From positions 62,001-126,000 of the forward strand of contig NZ_MAYT01000001.1 in NCBI RefSeq assembly GCF_001685015.1: a stretch of DNA of 64,000 nt, in the 5' to 3' direction. Source of the stretch: Pseudobacillus wudalianchiensis. GTDB lineage: Bacteria > Bacillota > Bacilli > Bacillales > Domibacillaceae. The first letter of the stretch is position 1. Each line of letters opens with the position of its first letter. The notes under the pieces are model-generated. The model worked only from the letters and a program-made list of their open reading frames with translations. It was not told the origin of the DNA and did no database searches. This document shows, one piece after another, positions 47,472 through 56,165 of this stretch. A program made the translations under genes and the position numbers.

Positions 47472-48658
47472 AAGTTTTTTGTCTAGGTGGAGCAGGAAAA
47501 ATTTGTCGTGAGGCCATTTTGGATTTAGTGCAGTATTCTAAATTTGAAAAAATTACTGTAGCTGATTTCAATGAACAAGAAGGACAAGTCGTTGTAAAGT
47601 GGCTCAATGATCCAAGAGTGGACTTTATGCAAGTAGATGTGACGAACGTGGAAGAAACTGTGGCGAAAATGAACGGATACGATATTGTTTTGGACGGAAC
47701 GACGATCAAGTTGAATGGATTGTCTTCTGAATGTATTGCAAAAGCCGGCTGCCATGGGATTAATTTAAATGGGTTTGGGGAGGAAGCAAAGTGGAACGAC
47801 CTTTTTGGAAAAAATGGAAAAACACTTCTTCCGGGCTTCGGCATGACTCCCGGGTTAACACAAATGATGGCTATGCATGCCGCCTGTCAAATGGATGCGG
47901 TTGAAAGCGTGCGGGTGAGCCATGGTTCTTTCCGACCGATTGCGTTTTCAGCTTCTATTGCTGAGACAACGGCTTATGAATATGATCCCAACTTGCTGAC
48001 AAGGGTCGTGTATGAAGACGGGGAAATGAAACAAGTACCTCCGTTTGCCCGGCCGCGAAACATTCAATTGCCGGAGCCTTATGGAGAAACGCTGCAATAC
48101 ATTATTCCGCATGCTGAAACGATCACTCTTTCCAAAGCGTTAAAAGAGAAAGGAATTAAATTAATTGAGACACGGGGAACGTGGCCCGAAAAGAATATGA
48201 ACCTCGTAAAGTCGCTGTTTGATTACGGTATCTTAAGGAACACGCCTATTACCGTGAATGGCAAAGAGGTTGGCATTATGGATTGTATCTCTCAATATTT
48301 ACTGCAGTCTGAAGAAGGACAAATGACAGAGTTATATGGCTACGCCCTTCATGTAGAAGTAGAGGGAACGAAACAAGGAGGACAGATCCGGCACACACTC
48401 TACCATACTCATCCGGCTTCAGATGGATCTGTTCCTGGCTGGGAGAAGCTGAGGGCTTATACTCGCAATGTAGCTATCCCTTTTGCCATTGCAGCCAGCT
48501 TGATAGCAGAGGGGCATGTGGAGAAAAAGGGAGTCATCACCCCGGAAGAAGCTTTTTCCGATCCGTCTATCATTTTTGAAGAATTAAAAAGGAGAGGCAT
48601 TTTTGTTCATGAAGAAATAGAAGCTATCGAGGGAGAAGCTGTTCTGCCGCACATTTAA
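47468..48658 (+). CDS. Saccharopine-dehydrogenase-like oxidoreductase in the AEP operon
   Basis: 396 residues. The N-terminal Rossmann domain begins [20 protein letters not shown]; the loop GGAGKIC resembles the GxGxxG/A loop of LYS9-type enzymes. VTVADFN-type strand ([11 protein letters not shown]) would bind the ribose. [15 protein letters not shown] and the long C-terminal domain ([15 protein letters not shown]) are as in saccharopine and carboxynorspermidine dehydrogenases, which make or break secondary amines between an amino acid or amine and a carbonyl compound. The substrate here is unknown. It is translationally coupled to phnW, so a role in AEP or N-substituted AEP use is inferred. 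Confidence 0.85.
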   Translation: MKVFCLGGAGKICREAILDLVQYSKFEKITVADFNEQEGQVVVKWLNDPRVDFMQVDVTNVEETVAKMNGYDIVLDGTTIKLNGLSSECIAKAGCHGINLNGFGEEAKWNDLFGKNGKTLLPGFGMTPGLTQMMAMHAACQMDAVESVRVSHGSFRPIAFSASIAETTAYEYDPNLLTRVVYEDGEMKQVPPFARPRNIQLPEPYGETLQYIIPHAETITLSKALKEKGIKLIETRGTWPEKNMNLVKSLFDYGILRNTPITVNGKEVGIMDCISQYLLQSEEGQMTELYGYALHVEVEGTKQGGQIRHTLYHTHPASDGSVPGWEKLRAYTRNVAIPFAIAASLIAEGHVEKKGVITPEEAFSDPSIIFEELKRRGIFVHEEIEAIEGEAVLPHI

Positions 48659-48687
48659 CAGAAAAGATGACTAGTGGAGGTGCAGCA

Positions 48688-49473
48688 GTGTCTGTTATAA
48701 GTGAAGAGAGAAAGCGAATCATCGTTGAAAAAATTGAAGTGAAAGGCAAAGTCAAAGTAGCAGATCTAGCGAATGAATTTGCGGTGTCTACAGAAACGAT
48801 CCGCCGCTATTTAGAAGAATTAGATAGAGAGCAAAAGCTCAAAAAAGTCTACGGGGGAGCGGTTAAGGCGGCTAACTCTCCCTTAGTGGAGCCATCGATG
48901 ATTGAAAGAAAGATCTGGAACATAGAACAGAAGAAGAGAATCGCCTATAAAGCCGCCGCCTTTATCCGAGATGGAGACGTGCTGATGATTGATGAGGGAA
49001 GCACTACTCTGCAAATGGTACCGTATATGCTTCCTTGTAAAAATTTGACTGTTATTACAAATTCTTTTGCCTTAGCTAATCAGCTTATATCAGCCATTAA
49101 TAAGAAGTTTTTTAATGGGGAGATTTTATTCATTGGAGGAAAGGTCAGTTCTGAACACTATCGGGTCGCTGGACCACTATCCCAGCAAATTATGAACCAG
49201 CTCCATTTTGAAAAAGCCTTTATTTCAGTAGATGGTGTACTTCCGAATTTTGGTCTATCGTGCTATGACTTGGAAAACGCTAAATTATCGGAAAAGATGA
49301 TTCAGCAGGCTGGCCAGACATTTGTTTTAGCTGATCATTCGAAGATAGGTGTAAAAGCTACTTATCAGATTACTAATTCAAAGGAAATTGATTATGTTCT
49401 TTCTAATGAACGTCTTCCTGAGGAATGGAGTGACCGGTTAGCAAAAGAAAAGGTTGAATGGGTAAAATGTTGA
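48688..49473 (+). CDS. DeoR-family transcriptional regulator of the AEP operon
   Basis: 261 residues; GTG start with GGAGGT eight bases upstream, an in-frame ATG at 48667 being less well placed. The N-terminal winged helix carries the DeoR signature (KVKVADLANEFAVSTETIRR, then YLEELDREQKLKKVYGGAV). The C-terminal sugar-isomerase-like sensor domain contains GDVLMIDEGSTTLQMVPYM and FVLADHSKIGV. Last gene of the operon, so it probably regulates it and itself. The effector is likely a phosphorylated or phosphonate metabolite, but this is inference. Confidence 0.9.
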   Translation: MSVISEERKRIIVEKIEVKGKVKVADLANEFAVSTETIRRYLEELDREQKLKKVYGGAVKAANSPLVEPSMIERKIWNIEQKKRIAYKAAAFIRDGDVLMIDEGSTTLQMVPYMLPCKNLTVITNSFALANQLISAINKKFFNGEILFIGGKVSSEHYRVAGPLSQQIMNQLHFEKAFISVDGVLPNFGLSCYDLENAKLSEKMIQQAGQTFVLADHSKIGVKATYQITNSKEIDYVLSNERLPEEWSDRLAKEKVEWVKC

Positions 49474-49501
49474 AAAATAGCTCTCTGTATTTTCCACTAA
49501 A

Positions 49502-49535
49502 GAAAAAACCCCTGACAAAAAGCTTGTCAGGGGGC
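49502..49535. terminator. Terminator between the AEP operon and the stress-protein gene
   Basis: CCCCTGACAA and TTGTCAGGGG pair around AAAGC. The A-run on the left makes it a proper terminator for the minus-strand gene; on the plus side only the stem can act. Confidence 0.85.
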
Positions 49536-49540
49536 TGCTA

Positions 49541-49993
49541 TTATTCTCCTTTATCAGTCCGTACAACGAGAACATCGCAATTGGAAGAACGGGTAATGTG
49601 TTCGGAAACACTTCCAATGAGGAAGCGCTCCATGGCATTTAGGCCAGTTGCACCACATACAATTAAGTCTGCTTTTACTTGTTTGGCAGCATCTTTAGGG
49701 ATGATAACTTTCGGTGAGCCATATTCAACATAGGTGTTAACGGTTGGAACCCCTGCTGTCTCAGCTGTTGCTTTGTATTCCTTTAGCAAGTCGCCGCCAT
49801 AAGTCGTTGCTCGCTCAGCAATTGAACGGTCATACGCTTCAATTGCTGCAAAAGAACGGGTATCAATCACGTGTACAAGGTTGAGTACAGCATTATTGCG
49901 CTTAGCAATGTCGATTGATTTTCGAAAAGCCCATTCCGCTTCTTTTGAACCGTCAACTGCTACAAGAATACTTTCATACTTCATGGTCATCAT
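49541..49993 (-). CDS. Universal stress protein
   Basis: 150 residues, UspA fold. YESILVAVDGSKEAEWAF opens the domain. The ATP-binding signature GATGLNAMERFLIGSVSEHI with following SSNCDVLVVR is complete, so this is an ATP-binding type. RBS AAAGGGGGAA. Monocistronic. Confidence 0.94.
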   Translation of the reverse strand: MMTMKYESILVAVDGSKEAEWAFRKSIDIAKRNNAVLNLVHVIDTRSFAAIEAYDRSIAERATTYGGDLLKEYKATAETAGVPTVNTYVEYGSPKVIIPKDAAKQVKADLIVCGATGLNAMERFLIGSVSEHITRSSNCDVLVVRTDKGE

Positions 49994-50071
49994 TGATTCC
50001 CCCTTTTCTTTTTATTTTACATGAAAAGGGAAGCAGTTACAGCTCAGACGTGTCCAAAATTATGAAATAAT

Positions 50072-51166
50072 TTAAACAAATGTTAATTGTTTTGGAAAGG
50101 ACGTTAGAATTTCTACTCCGTCCGCTGTCACATAAACATCATCTTCAATGCGCACGCCGGCTACATCTGGTACATAAATTCCAGGTTCAATCGTAAAAAC
50201 CATGCCTTCCTGTAACACGAGTTCATTTGTTTCTGTAATGCCCGGGTATTCATGGACACTGATGCCAAGACCATGTCCAAGGCGGTGTGGGAAAAAGTCC
50301 CCATAGCCCGCTTCTGCAATGATGTTTCTAGCCGTTAGGTCGATCTCTTTTGCCCTCATTCCTGGTTTTACAGCTGCGACCGCTGCCTGTTCAGCTTTTA
50401 AGACTGTTTCATAAATTTCACGCTGTTTGTCCGAAATATCTCCAAAGGCGACAGTACGGGTAATATCGGAGCAATACCCCTCATAGACAACGCCCAGATC
50501 AAATAGGACGAGATCGCCTTTTTGCACTCTTGTGCTTCCCGGCGTTCCGTGTGGAGAAGCCGCATTTTTACCGGTTAATACCATTGTAGAAAAAGACATT
50601 TCTGCAATGCCTTGTTTCTTCATTTCAAACTCAATTTCCGCAAGAATTTCCAATTCTGATTTGCCTTCGCGAATCGCCTCGGCGCCAGTTTTTACAGCAA
50701 AATCAGCATACTCTGCCGCTTTCTTTAAGAAGGCGAGTTCCTCTTTGTCCTTTATCATGCGGAGCTGTTGCATTTTTTCTTCAGCCGCCACAAACACGGC
50801 ACCAGGAAAGCGTCCAGAAAGTTCTTCGTAGCGTTCCACATTCAAATGTTGTTTTTCCACAGCTAGACGCTTGACGCTGCTTACACGGCTTTTCACTCGT
50901 GTCTCAATCATTTCCCATGGATTTTCAATATCCGAATGGCTGACGATTTCAAATGTCCAACCGCTGTTTTTAGCATCAGATGCGTCTAGTTTTGGACAGA
51001 CGAGAAAAGGCTCATCCTCAGGGAATATGGCAACACCGAGAAGCCGTTCGTGAGGGTCACTTCTGAAGCCGGTTAAATAAAAGACGTTTTCAGGAGCGGT
51101 AATAAAGGCAAAGGAAATTTCTTTTTCCTTCATCCAATCCATTAATTTCGCTAGTCGTTTGTTCAT
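50072..51166 (-). CDS. M24-family Xaa-Pro dipeptidase or aminopeptidase
   Basis: 364 residues. Creatinase-like N-terminal domain (APENVFYLTGFRSDPHERLL) and pita-bread C-terminal domain. The five metal ligands can be read: FDLGVVYEGYCSDITRT (two Asp), GHGLGISVHEYPG (His), FTIEPGIYVP (Glu) and VRIEDDVYVT (Glu). It cleaves dipeptides or peptides with proline in second position. RBS AAGGAGGAAAC. No evident operon partner; divergent from ytkL. Confidence 0.93.
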   Translation of the reverse strand: MNKRLAKLMDWMKEKEISFAFITAPENVFYLTGFRSDPHERLLGVAIFPEDEPFLVCPKLDASDAKNSGWTFEIVSHSDIENPWEMIETRVKSRVSSVKRLAVEKQHLNVERYEELSGRFPGAVFVAAEEKMQQLRMIKDKEELAFLKKAAEYADFAVKTGAEAIREGKSELEILAEIEFEMKKQGIAEMSFSTMVLTGKNAASPHGTPGSTRVQKGDLVLFDLGVVYEGYCSDITRTVAFGDISDKQREIYETVLKAEQAAVAAVKPGMRAKEIDLTARNIIAEAGYGDFFPHRLGHGLGISVHEYPGITETNELVLQEGMVFTIEPGIYVPDVAGVRIEDDVYVTADGVEILTSFPKQLTFV

Positions 51167-51310
51167 GCTGTTTCCTCCTTAGACAATGCATTTACCAACT
51201 AAAAGGGTATCAATAAATCATGAGTAAGTAAATAAGTAGACATGAAGGGGAATTTAGTGTTTCATCGAATAGTAGGAGTGGAACTATTTTTTAGAAAGGG
51301 GTTTTTACAT

Positions 51311-51991
51311 ATGAAAATATCTTACCATGGACATTCAATCGTAAAGGTGGAAACAAACGGGAAGACGATTTTGATTGATCCATTTATCACAGGCAATGAC
51401 TTAACAGATTTACAGGTGGAAAACGAGAAGCCGGACTTCATTATTTTAACGCATGGACATGGCGATCATGTGGGTGATACAGTAGAGCTTGCTAAAAAGA
51501 GCAATGCACTTGTAATTGCTGTAAATGAACTGGCTACTTATCTTAGCCATCAAGGCGTGAATGCGCACCCTATGCACATTGGCGGGAGCCGCGAGTTTGA
51601 GTTCGGCCGTGTGAAATTTACGCAAGCGTTCCATGGGTCAGGAATCGAGCAGGAAGACGGCACGTTCCTTTATATGGGGATGCCAGCGGGTGTCTTATTA
51701 ATGGCTGAAGGAAAAACGATTTATCATGCCGGCGATACCGGAATTTTCTCTGATATGAAGCTAATTGGTGAATTGCATCCAATTGATGTGGCTTTTCTTC
51801 CGATTGGTGACAATTTTACAATGGGGCCGGATGATGCAGCATTGGCCGCAAAATTTTTACAGGCAAAGCAGGTAGTTCCAATCCATTTCGATACGTTCCC
51901 GCCGATCAAACAGGATCCACATGCATTTGTTGAAAAGCTGGAAGCGAAAAATGGCACAGTGTTAGAACCTGGACAATCCATTGAATTGTAA
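51311..51991 (+). CDS. ytkL: Metal-dependent hydrolase YtkL (metallo-beta-lactamase fold)
   Basis: 226 residues from [14 protein letters not shown], preceded by AGAAAGGGG. The metal motif [10 protein letters not shown] and the later [17 protein letters not shown] and [10 protein letters not shown] give the complete ligand set. Related to UlaG-type hydrolases; the natural substrate is unknown. The frame upstream to 51242 is not needed. It is followed by a terminator and then ytoI, as in B. subtilis. Confidence 0.92.
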   Translation: MKISYHGHSIVKVETNGKTILIDPFITGNDLTDLQVENEKPDFIILTHGHGDHVGDTVELAKKSNALVIAVNELATYLSHQGVNAHPMHIGGSREFEFGRVKFTQAFHGSGIEQEDGTFLYMGMPAGVLLMAEGKTIYHAGDTGIFSDMKLIGELHPIDVAFLPIGDNFTMGPDDAALAAKFLQAKQVVPIHFDTFPPIKQDPHAFVEKLEAKNGTVLEPGQSIEL

Positions 51992-52000
51992 CAGTCTTTA

Positions 52001-52030
52001 GGCTGCAAGAAGAACCTTGCAGCCTTTTAT
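52001..52030 (+). terminator. Terminator after ytkL
   Basis: GGCTGCAAG and CTTGCAGCC pair around AAGAAC, followed by TTTTATT. Confidence 0.88.
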
Positions 52031-52105
52031 TAATTGAATTGAATCCCTATCCTTTTCAAAGTATAATAACTGTATTAGCGAGTCTAAAAGGGACAGGTGA
52101 AACAG

Positions 52106-53419
52106 TTGATTACAAAACATGAACAAATTTTACAATACATAGAGGGACTGCCGATTGGAGAAAAAATTTCTGTTCGGCAAATTGCGAAAGCGCTCTCGGT
52201 CAGTGAAGGAACGGCTTATCGAGCGATAAAAGATGCGGAAACGAAAGGGTTTGTTTCAGCTATTGAGCGTGTTGGGACCATTCGGATAGAACAGAAAAAG
52301 AAAGAGAATATCGAAAAGCTGACCTTTGCAGAAGTCGTGAATATTATTGATGGCCAGGTGCTTGGAGGACGTGCCGGTCTTCATAAAACGCTAAACCGTT
52401 TTGTGATCGGTGCGATGAAGCTTGAAGCGATGATGAGATATACTGGACCGGATAACTTATTAATTGTTGGTAACCGGACGAAAGCACATGAGCTGGCTTT
52501 ACAAGCCGGAGCAGGGGTATTAATTACTGGCGGGTTTCAAGCGGACGATCATGTAACGAAACTTGCGGACGAATTAGAACTGCCGGTCATTACGACAACG
52601 TATGACACATTTACCGTGGCTACTATGATCAACCGGGCCATCTATGACCAACTCATTAAAAAAGAGATTGTGTTAGTAGGCGATATTTTTACTCCTTTTG
52701 ACCAGACTGTTTCGCTGACAATCGGCGATAAAGTCAGTCATTGGATGGAAAAAAATCAAACAACCCTTCACAGCCGTTTTCCTGTGCTGGATCGCCAGTT
52801 AAAAGTGCAAGGGATCGTCACCGCAAAAGACATCATGGGAGCTGAGAAAGAAACCCCTATTGAAAAAGTTATGACCAAACAGCCAATTACCGTCACCATG
52901 AATACAAGTGTAGCCGCTGCCGCGCATATGATGATTTGGGAAGGCATTGAACTTTTGCCAGTGGTCGATGATCAAAACCGTATCCAAGGAATTGTTAGCC
53001 GGCAGGATGTATTGAAAACACTTCAGATGGCTCAAAGACAGCCGCAAATGGGAGAAACCCTTGACGACACCATTACCAATCAAATTGATTTGTTGGGCGA
53101 TCGAGCGGAAGAAATTTATACATTCGAAGTCACACCGCAAATGACTAATCAGCTCGGTGCCATTTCGTATGGCGTATTTACTACGATCGTGACAGAGGCT
53201 GCAAGACGCTCCCTGCGTGCCAAGAAAAAAGGCGATATTGTGGTGGAAAACATTACTATTTATTTTTCAAAGCCAGTACAAATGGAAAGCTTGCTGGAGA
53301 TTCGCCCAAACTTGCTTGAAGTCGGCCGAAAATTCGGAAAGGTAGACGTTGAGGTTTACAACGGAGGCATGCTCGTCGGAAAAGCCCTCATGATGTGTCA
53401 AATACTGGATAGGCAATAA
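52106..53419 (+). CDS. ytoI: YtoI: HTH, DRTGG, CBS and hot-dog domain protein
   Basis: 437 residues. Start TTG 52106 follows AGGTGA with proper spacing and gives MITKHEQILQYIEGLP. The N-terminal winged helix (SVRQIAKALSVSEGTAYRAI) is followed by a DRTGG domain (about 110-190) and a CBS pair (DIMGAEKETPIEKVMTKQPI, ELLPVVDDQNRIQGIVSRQD). A C-terminal hot-dog thioesterase-like domain (GAISYGVFTTIVTEAARRSL) ends the protein. The mixture suggests a transcription regulator that senses nucleotides and an acyl thioester; ligands are unknown. Confidence 0.92.
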   Translation: MITKHEQILQYIEGLPIGEKISVRQIAKALSVSEGTAYRAIKDAETKGFVSAIERVGTIRIEQKKKENIEKLTFAEVVNIIDGQVLGGRAGLHKTLNRFVIGAMKLEAMMRYTGPDNLLIVGNRTKAHELALQAGAGVLITGGFQADDHVTKLADELELPVITTTYDTFTVATMINRAIYDQLIKKEIVLVGDIFTPFDQTVSLTIGDKVSHWMEKNQTTLHSRFPVLDRQLKVQGIVTAKDIMGAEKETPIEKVMTKQPITVTMNTSVAAAAHMMIWEGIELLPVVDDQNRIQGIVSRQDVLKTLQMAQRQPQMGETLDDTITNQIDLLGDRAEEIYTFEVTPQMTNQLGAISYGVFTTIVTEAARRSLRAKKKGDIVVENITIYFSKPVQMESLLEIRPNLLEVGRKFGKVDVEVYNGGMLVGKALMMCQILDRQ

Positions 53420-53420
53420 A

Positions 53421-53600
53421 GGGTCGACGGCTAAATACGCGACATCGTGTCGCAACGCCCTCACTAGCACATCCTGTGCGTCGAAGCGGAAGGCGCTCGT
53501 TCAGCGGCGACAAGCATAAGGCAGGCTGACGAAATGGCGGTTCTCAGCCATGCAGTTAGCTTGACTTACGACCTTGAGCCGCTAGCGCGTGCAGCTGGCC
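53421..53600. repeat. Dispersed intergenic repeat with several hairpins
   Basis: About 180 bp from GGGTCGACGG to GCAGCTGGCC, right after the ytoI stop. It contains GCGACATCGTGTCGC and GCACATCCTGTGC hairpins and GAAGCGGAAGGCGCTCGTTC, wording that recurs in repeats of many Bacillaceae genomes (from memory). No coding frame. G+C is visibly higher than in the surroundings. The rest of the gap to ytpI (53601-53732) shows nothing else. Confidence 0.7.
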
Positions 53601-53732
53601 AATAAAGGTGTGCTGTGTCTTTCTTGTGAATCTAAGAGTAAACGCTTGGGCGCAATTTGTGTTTAGCCTCATAAATACAATGATATACAATAGAAGATAC
53701 GGGGATAGAACAGTCGGGCTCATTAAAACAAG

Positions 53733-53775
53733 AAGAAGGATGTCTCCACCTCTTTGGGTTCAGACATCCCCTTCG
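53733..53775 (-). terminator. Terminator after ytpI
   Basis: On the minus strand GGGGATGTCT and AGACATCC pair around about 16 bases and are followed by TTCTTCTTG. The T-run is broken. Confidence 0.7.
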
Positions 53776-53782
53776 CAGTAAG

Positions 53783-54088
53783 TTATTGATTTTTTAATTC
53801 TTCTGCTTCTCTTTGAGCATAAGGCAGGAAGTGGCGGTAGGCCTTGAACCCTGCCCACAGACTAGAAAAGCCAATTAGTAGAAAGAAAGCAGCTACGATA
53901 TAGGATACTGTCGTCTGCTGGATAAATAATGTATTTAGTCCAAAGAAACCAACAAACAGGCCAAGGGCCATACTAGATTTAGCGGATAGCCATTTTTTCT
54001 CCATCGGCCGTCTGCTTCGAACATACTGAACTTTGTAGAAAATATAAAAAGCAAACGATAAAACAATAATAAAAGCTAAAACGGGCAT
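53783..54088 (-). CDS. ytpI: Membrane protein YtpI
   Basis: 101 residues with three membrane helices (VLAFIIVLSFAFYIFYKV, MALGLFVGFFGLNTLF, TVSYIVAAFFLLIGFSSLW) and a charged C-terminus (YAQREAEELKNQ). It is the only YtpI-family gene between ytoI and nrnA, as in B. subtilis. RBS GGAGGAAAA. Function unknown. Confidence 0.9.
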   Translation of the reverse strand: MPVLAFIIVLSFAFYIFYKVQYVRSRRPMEKKWLSAKSSMALGLFVGFFGLNTLFIQQTTVSYIVAAFFLLIGFSSLWAGFKAYRHFLPYAQREAEELKNQ

Positions 54089-54183
54089 TAGTTTTCCTCC
54101 ATTATTTGTTCAAATATCTTCATTGTAACGAGAATTTGGAAGAAATTCTAGTGAAAAAACTGAATGTCATAAAGGAGACAGGA

Positions 54184-55125
54184 ATGAAAAATAAAATTAT
54201 TCAAAAAGTAAAAGAGTATAATACGATCATTATTCATCGCCATGTCCGTCCTGATCCGGATGCGTATGGCTCGCAAGGCGGCTTAGGGGAGATGCTGCGC
54301 GCTTCTTTCCCTGATAAAAAAATCTACACGGTCGGGAAGGAAGAACCAACACTTGCTTATTTGCGTAAACTCGACATAATCTCAGATGAGGAATACCAAG
54401 GGGCACTTGTGATTGTCTGCGATACAGCGAATCAGGAGAGAATTTGTGACCAGCGCTACAGGCTTGGAAAAGAGTTGATTAAAATTGACCACCATCCGAA
54501 TGAGGATCCGTACGGTGATCTTTTGTGGGTCGATACATCTGCCAGCTCTGTAAGTGAAATGATTTATGATTTATATAAAAGCGGCCAAGATGAGGGATTG
54601 CGTTTGAATGATGAGGCAGCTCGACTGCTATTTGCAGGTATTGTTGGTGACACGGGCCGCTTTCTTTATCCTAGTACTACGCGGCGTACAATGGAATTTG
54701 CCGGAGAGCTGCTTCAGTTTAACTTTGATCGTAATGAGCTATTTAATCGGATGTATGAAACAGATGAGAAAGTATTGAAGCTGCAAGGCTACATCTTACA
54801 AACATTCAGCTTGTCACCGAGCGGGGCGGCCTCTGTCACCCTAAAAAAAGAGCTTCTTGATGAATTCAATGTAGTCCCTTCGGAAGCATCTTTGCTCGTC
54901 AGCTCACTTGGCAATGTAAAGGGAATTAAAGCGTGGGTCTTCTTTATCGAAGAGGCCGATCAAATTCGTGTCCGCCTGCGCTCGAAAAAGCTTGTAATCA
55001 ATCAAATCGCCAAAAAATATAAAGGAGGCGGACACCCGCTCGCTGCTGGTGCTTCTGTCTATTCATGGGAAGAGGCAGAAAACGTAGCGGCTGACCTAGA
55101 AGCACTCTGCCGGGAAGATGGATAA
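54184..55125 (+). CDS. nrnA: Nano-RNase and pAp phosphatase
   Basis: Removes nucleotides from very short RNAs and dephosphorylates 3'-phosphoadenosine 5'-phosphate. 313 residues from MKNKIIQKVKEYN after AAAGGAGACAGG, the family length. DHH-domain motifs HRHVRPDPDAYGSQ, VICDTANQERI, KIDHHPNEDPYG and the DHHA1 motif KGGGHPLAAGAS are intact. Divergent from ytpI. Confidence 0.96.
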   Translation: MKNKIIQKVKEYNTIIIHRHVRPDPDAYGSQGGLGEMLRASFPDKKIYTVGKEEPTLAYLRKLDIISDEEYQGALVIVCDTANQERICDQRYRLGKELIKIDHHPNEDPYGDLLWVDTSASSVSEMIYDLYKSGQDEGLRLNDEAARLLFAGIVGDTGRFLYPSTTRRTMEFAGELLQFNFDRNELFNRMYETDEKVLKLQGYILQTFSLSPSGAASVTLKKELLDEFNVVPSEASLLVSSLGNVKGIKAWVFFIEEADQIRVRLRSKKLVINQIAKKYKGGGHPLAAGASVYSWEEAENVAADLEALCREDG

Positions 55126-55177
55126 GAATCCAGTCTTCTGACCAATACTTGCTTTTGCCTCTTCACGTATACAGGAG

Positions 55178-55687
55178 TTAACCGCCTTCTAGGTCTAATT
55201 CCAGCTGGATATGAACGGTTGTGTAAAAATACCATTCTTTTACATGGAGAGAATAGCTGCGTTTATTAATTTTTAATGTCTTATTTTCGATCGTTTGCCT
55301 GATTAGTTCTTTATGGGAATAAACCGTTTCCAGGTCTTTAGCATATAAGACAGATAGATCTTTCTTGATCTGTTCTTTCGCTGAAAAGATACTTTGGGCG
55401 TCATCAATACCATATTTTTTATAATTGATAATATCAATCTCGATCTCCTGCACAGTCAGCTTGTGCAGGTTTTTTTTATTTAGCTCTTTATATTCCTCCT
55501 GCCAGATGTCTAGTTGTACTTTTAATTCATCAATTGTTTTTTTATGTTTTTCCAATAAGGCAGCCTGTCTCTCCTGCATAGCACCAAACAGATAAAGAAA
55601 GAGCAGCCAGCTAAGGCAAAAACCAATTGCTGCCCCGGCGAGTAAAACCTGTAATTTTTTTTGCCTGTACAAAGAGGGGACTCTCAT
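55178..55687 (-). CDS. ytrI: Sporulation membrane protein YtrI
   Basis: 169 residues from MRVPSLYRQKK; its ATG overlaps the ytrH stop (ATGA). One N-terminal membrane helix (VLLAGAAIGFCLSWLLFLYL), a coiled coil (LLEKHKKTIDELKVQL) and a C-terminal beta-rich part. Needed for normal sporulation in B. subtilis as part of the sigma-E ytrHI operon. Confidence 0.9.
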   Translation of the reverse strand: MRVPSLYRQKKLQVLLAGAAIGFCLSWLLFLYLFGAMQERQAALLEKHKKTIDELKVQLDIWQEEYKELNKKNLHKLTVQEIEIDIINYKKYGIDDAQSIFSAKEQIKKDLSVLYAKDLETVYSHKELIRQTIENKTLKINKRSYSLHVKEWYFYTTVHIQLELDLEGG

Positions 55688-56019
55688 GGTGAAATATGCT
55701 CCCCGGTTAGCCATACGATAATAGCTGCTCCGGTAGCCGTTCCGCCCATTGCTGACAAAATGAGCAGAAACTGCTTAAATAAGTCTTTCGTTTCTCCATT
55801 TAGAAAACCCCGCTCAAAACTATAGACTGTATCAAACGTTCCTCCAATAGCTGCTATAATAGCCCAAATCCGCAAGCCCTCACTAATTTGTGAAATGCCG
55901 GTAAGAAGCGGTCTCCCGGTGGCAAATGACGCCACCCCTCCGATCAAAGAGCCGCCAAGCAGAACACCAAATGCGATGAAATAACATTTAAACAGTTCAT
56001 CAAAAAAAGTCTGCGCCAT
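55684..56019 (-). CDS. ytrH: Sporulation membrane protein YtrH
   Basis: 111 residues with three or four helices (AFGVLLGGSLIGGVASFATG, IWAIIAAIGGTFDTVYSFE, LILSAMGGTATGAAIIVWL). RBS GGAGGGTAT. First gene of ytrHI, in the expected place before dnaE and divergent from it. Molecular role unknown; required for efficient sporulation in B. subtilis. Confidence 0.92.
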   Translation of the reverse strand: MAQTFFDELFKCYFIAFGVLLGGSLIGGVASFATGRPLLTGISQISEGLRIWAIIAAIGGTFDTVYSFERGFLNGETKDLFKQFLLILSAMGGTATGAAIIVWLTGEHISP

Positions 56020-56165
56020 ATACCCTCCATATTAGCTTGTCTTTCTACTATATATGTAAAAAGAAAGGTTCCTATGAAACCAGAACGTATTTTCTTTTTT
56101 TCAGCGGCCGTCTTATAATGGAGGAAGACATTAGGGACGAAAAGTGTCAAGGAAGGATGAGAAGG

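Noticed and set aside
56037-56165. 43-residue N-terminal extension of DnaE
   Set aside because: The extension reads through the ytrHI-dnaE divergent promoter region and does not resemble DnaE; MFTHLQVQ aligns with known N-termini.
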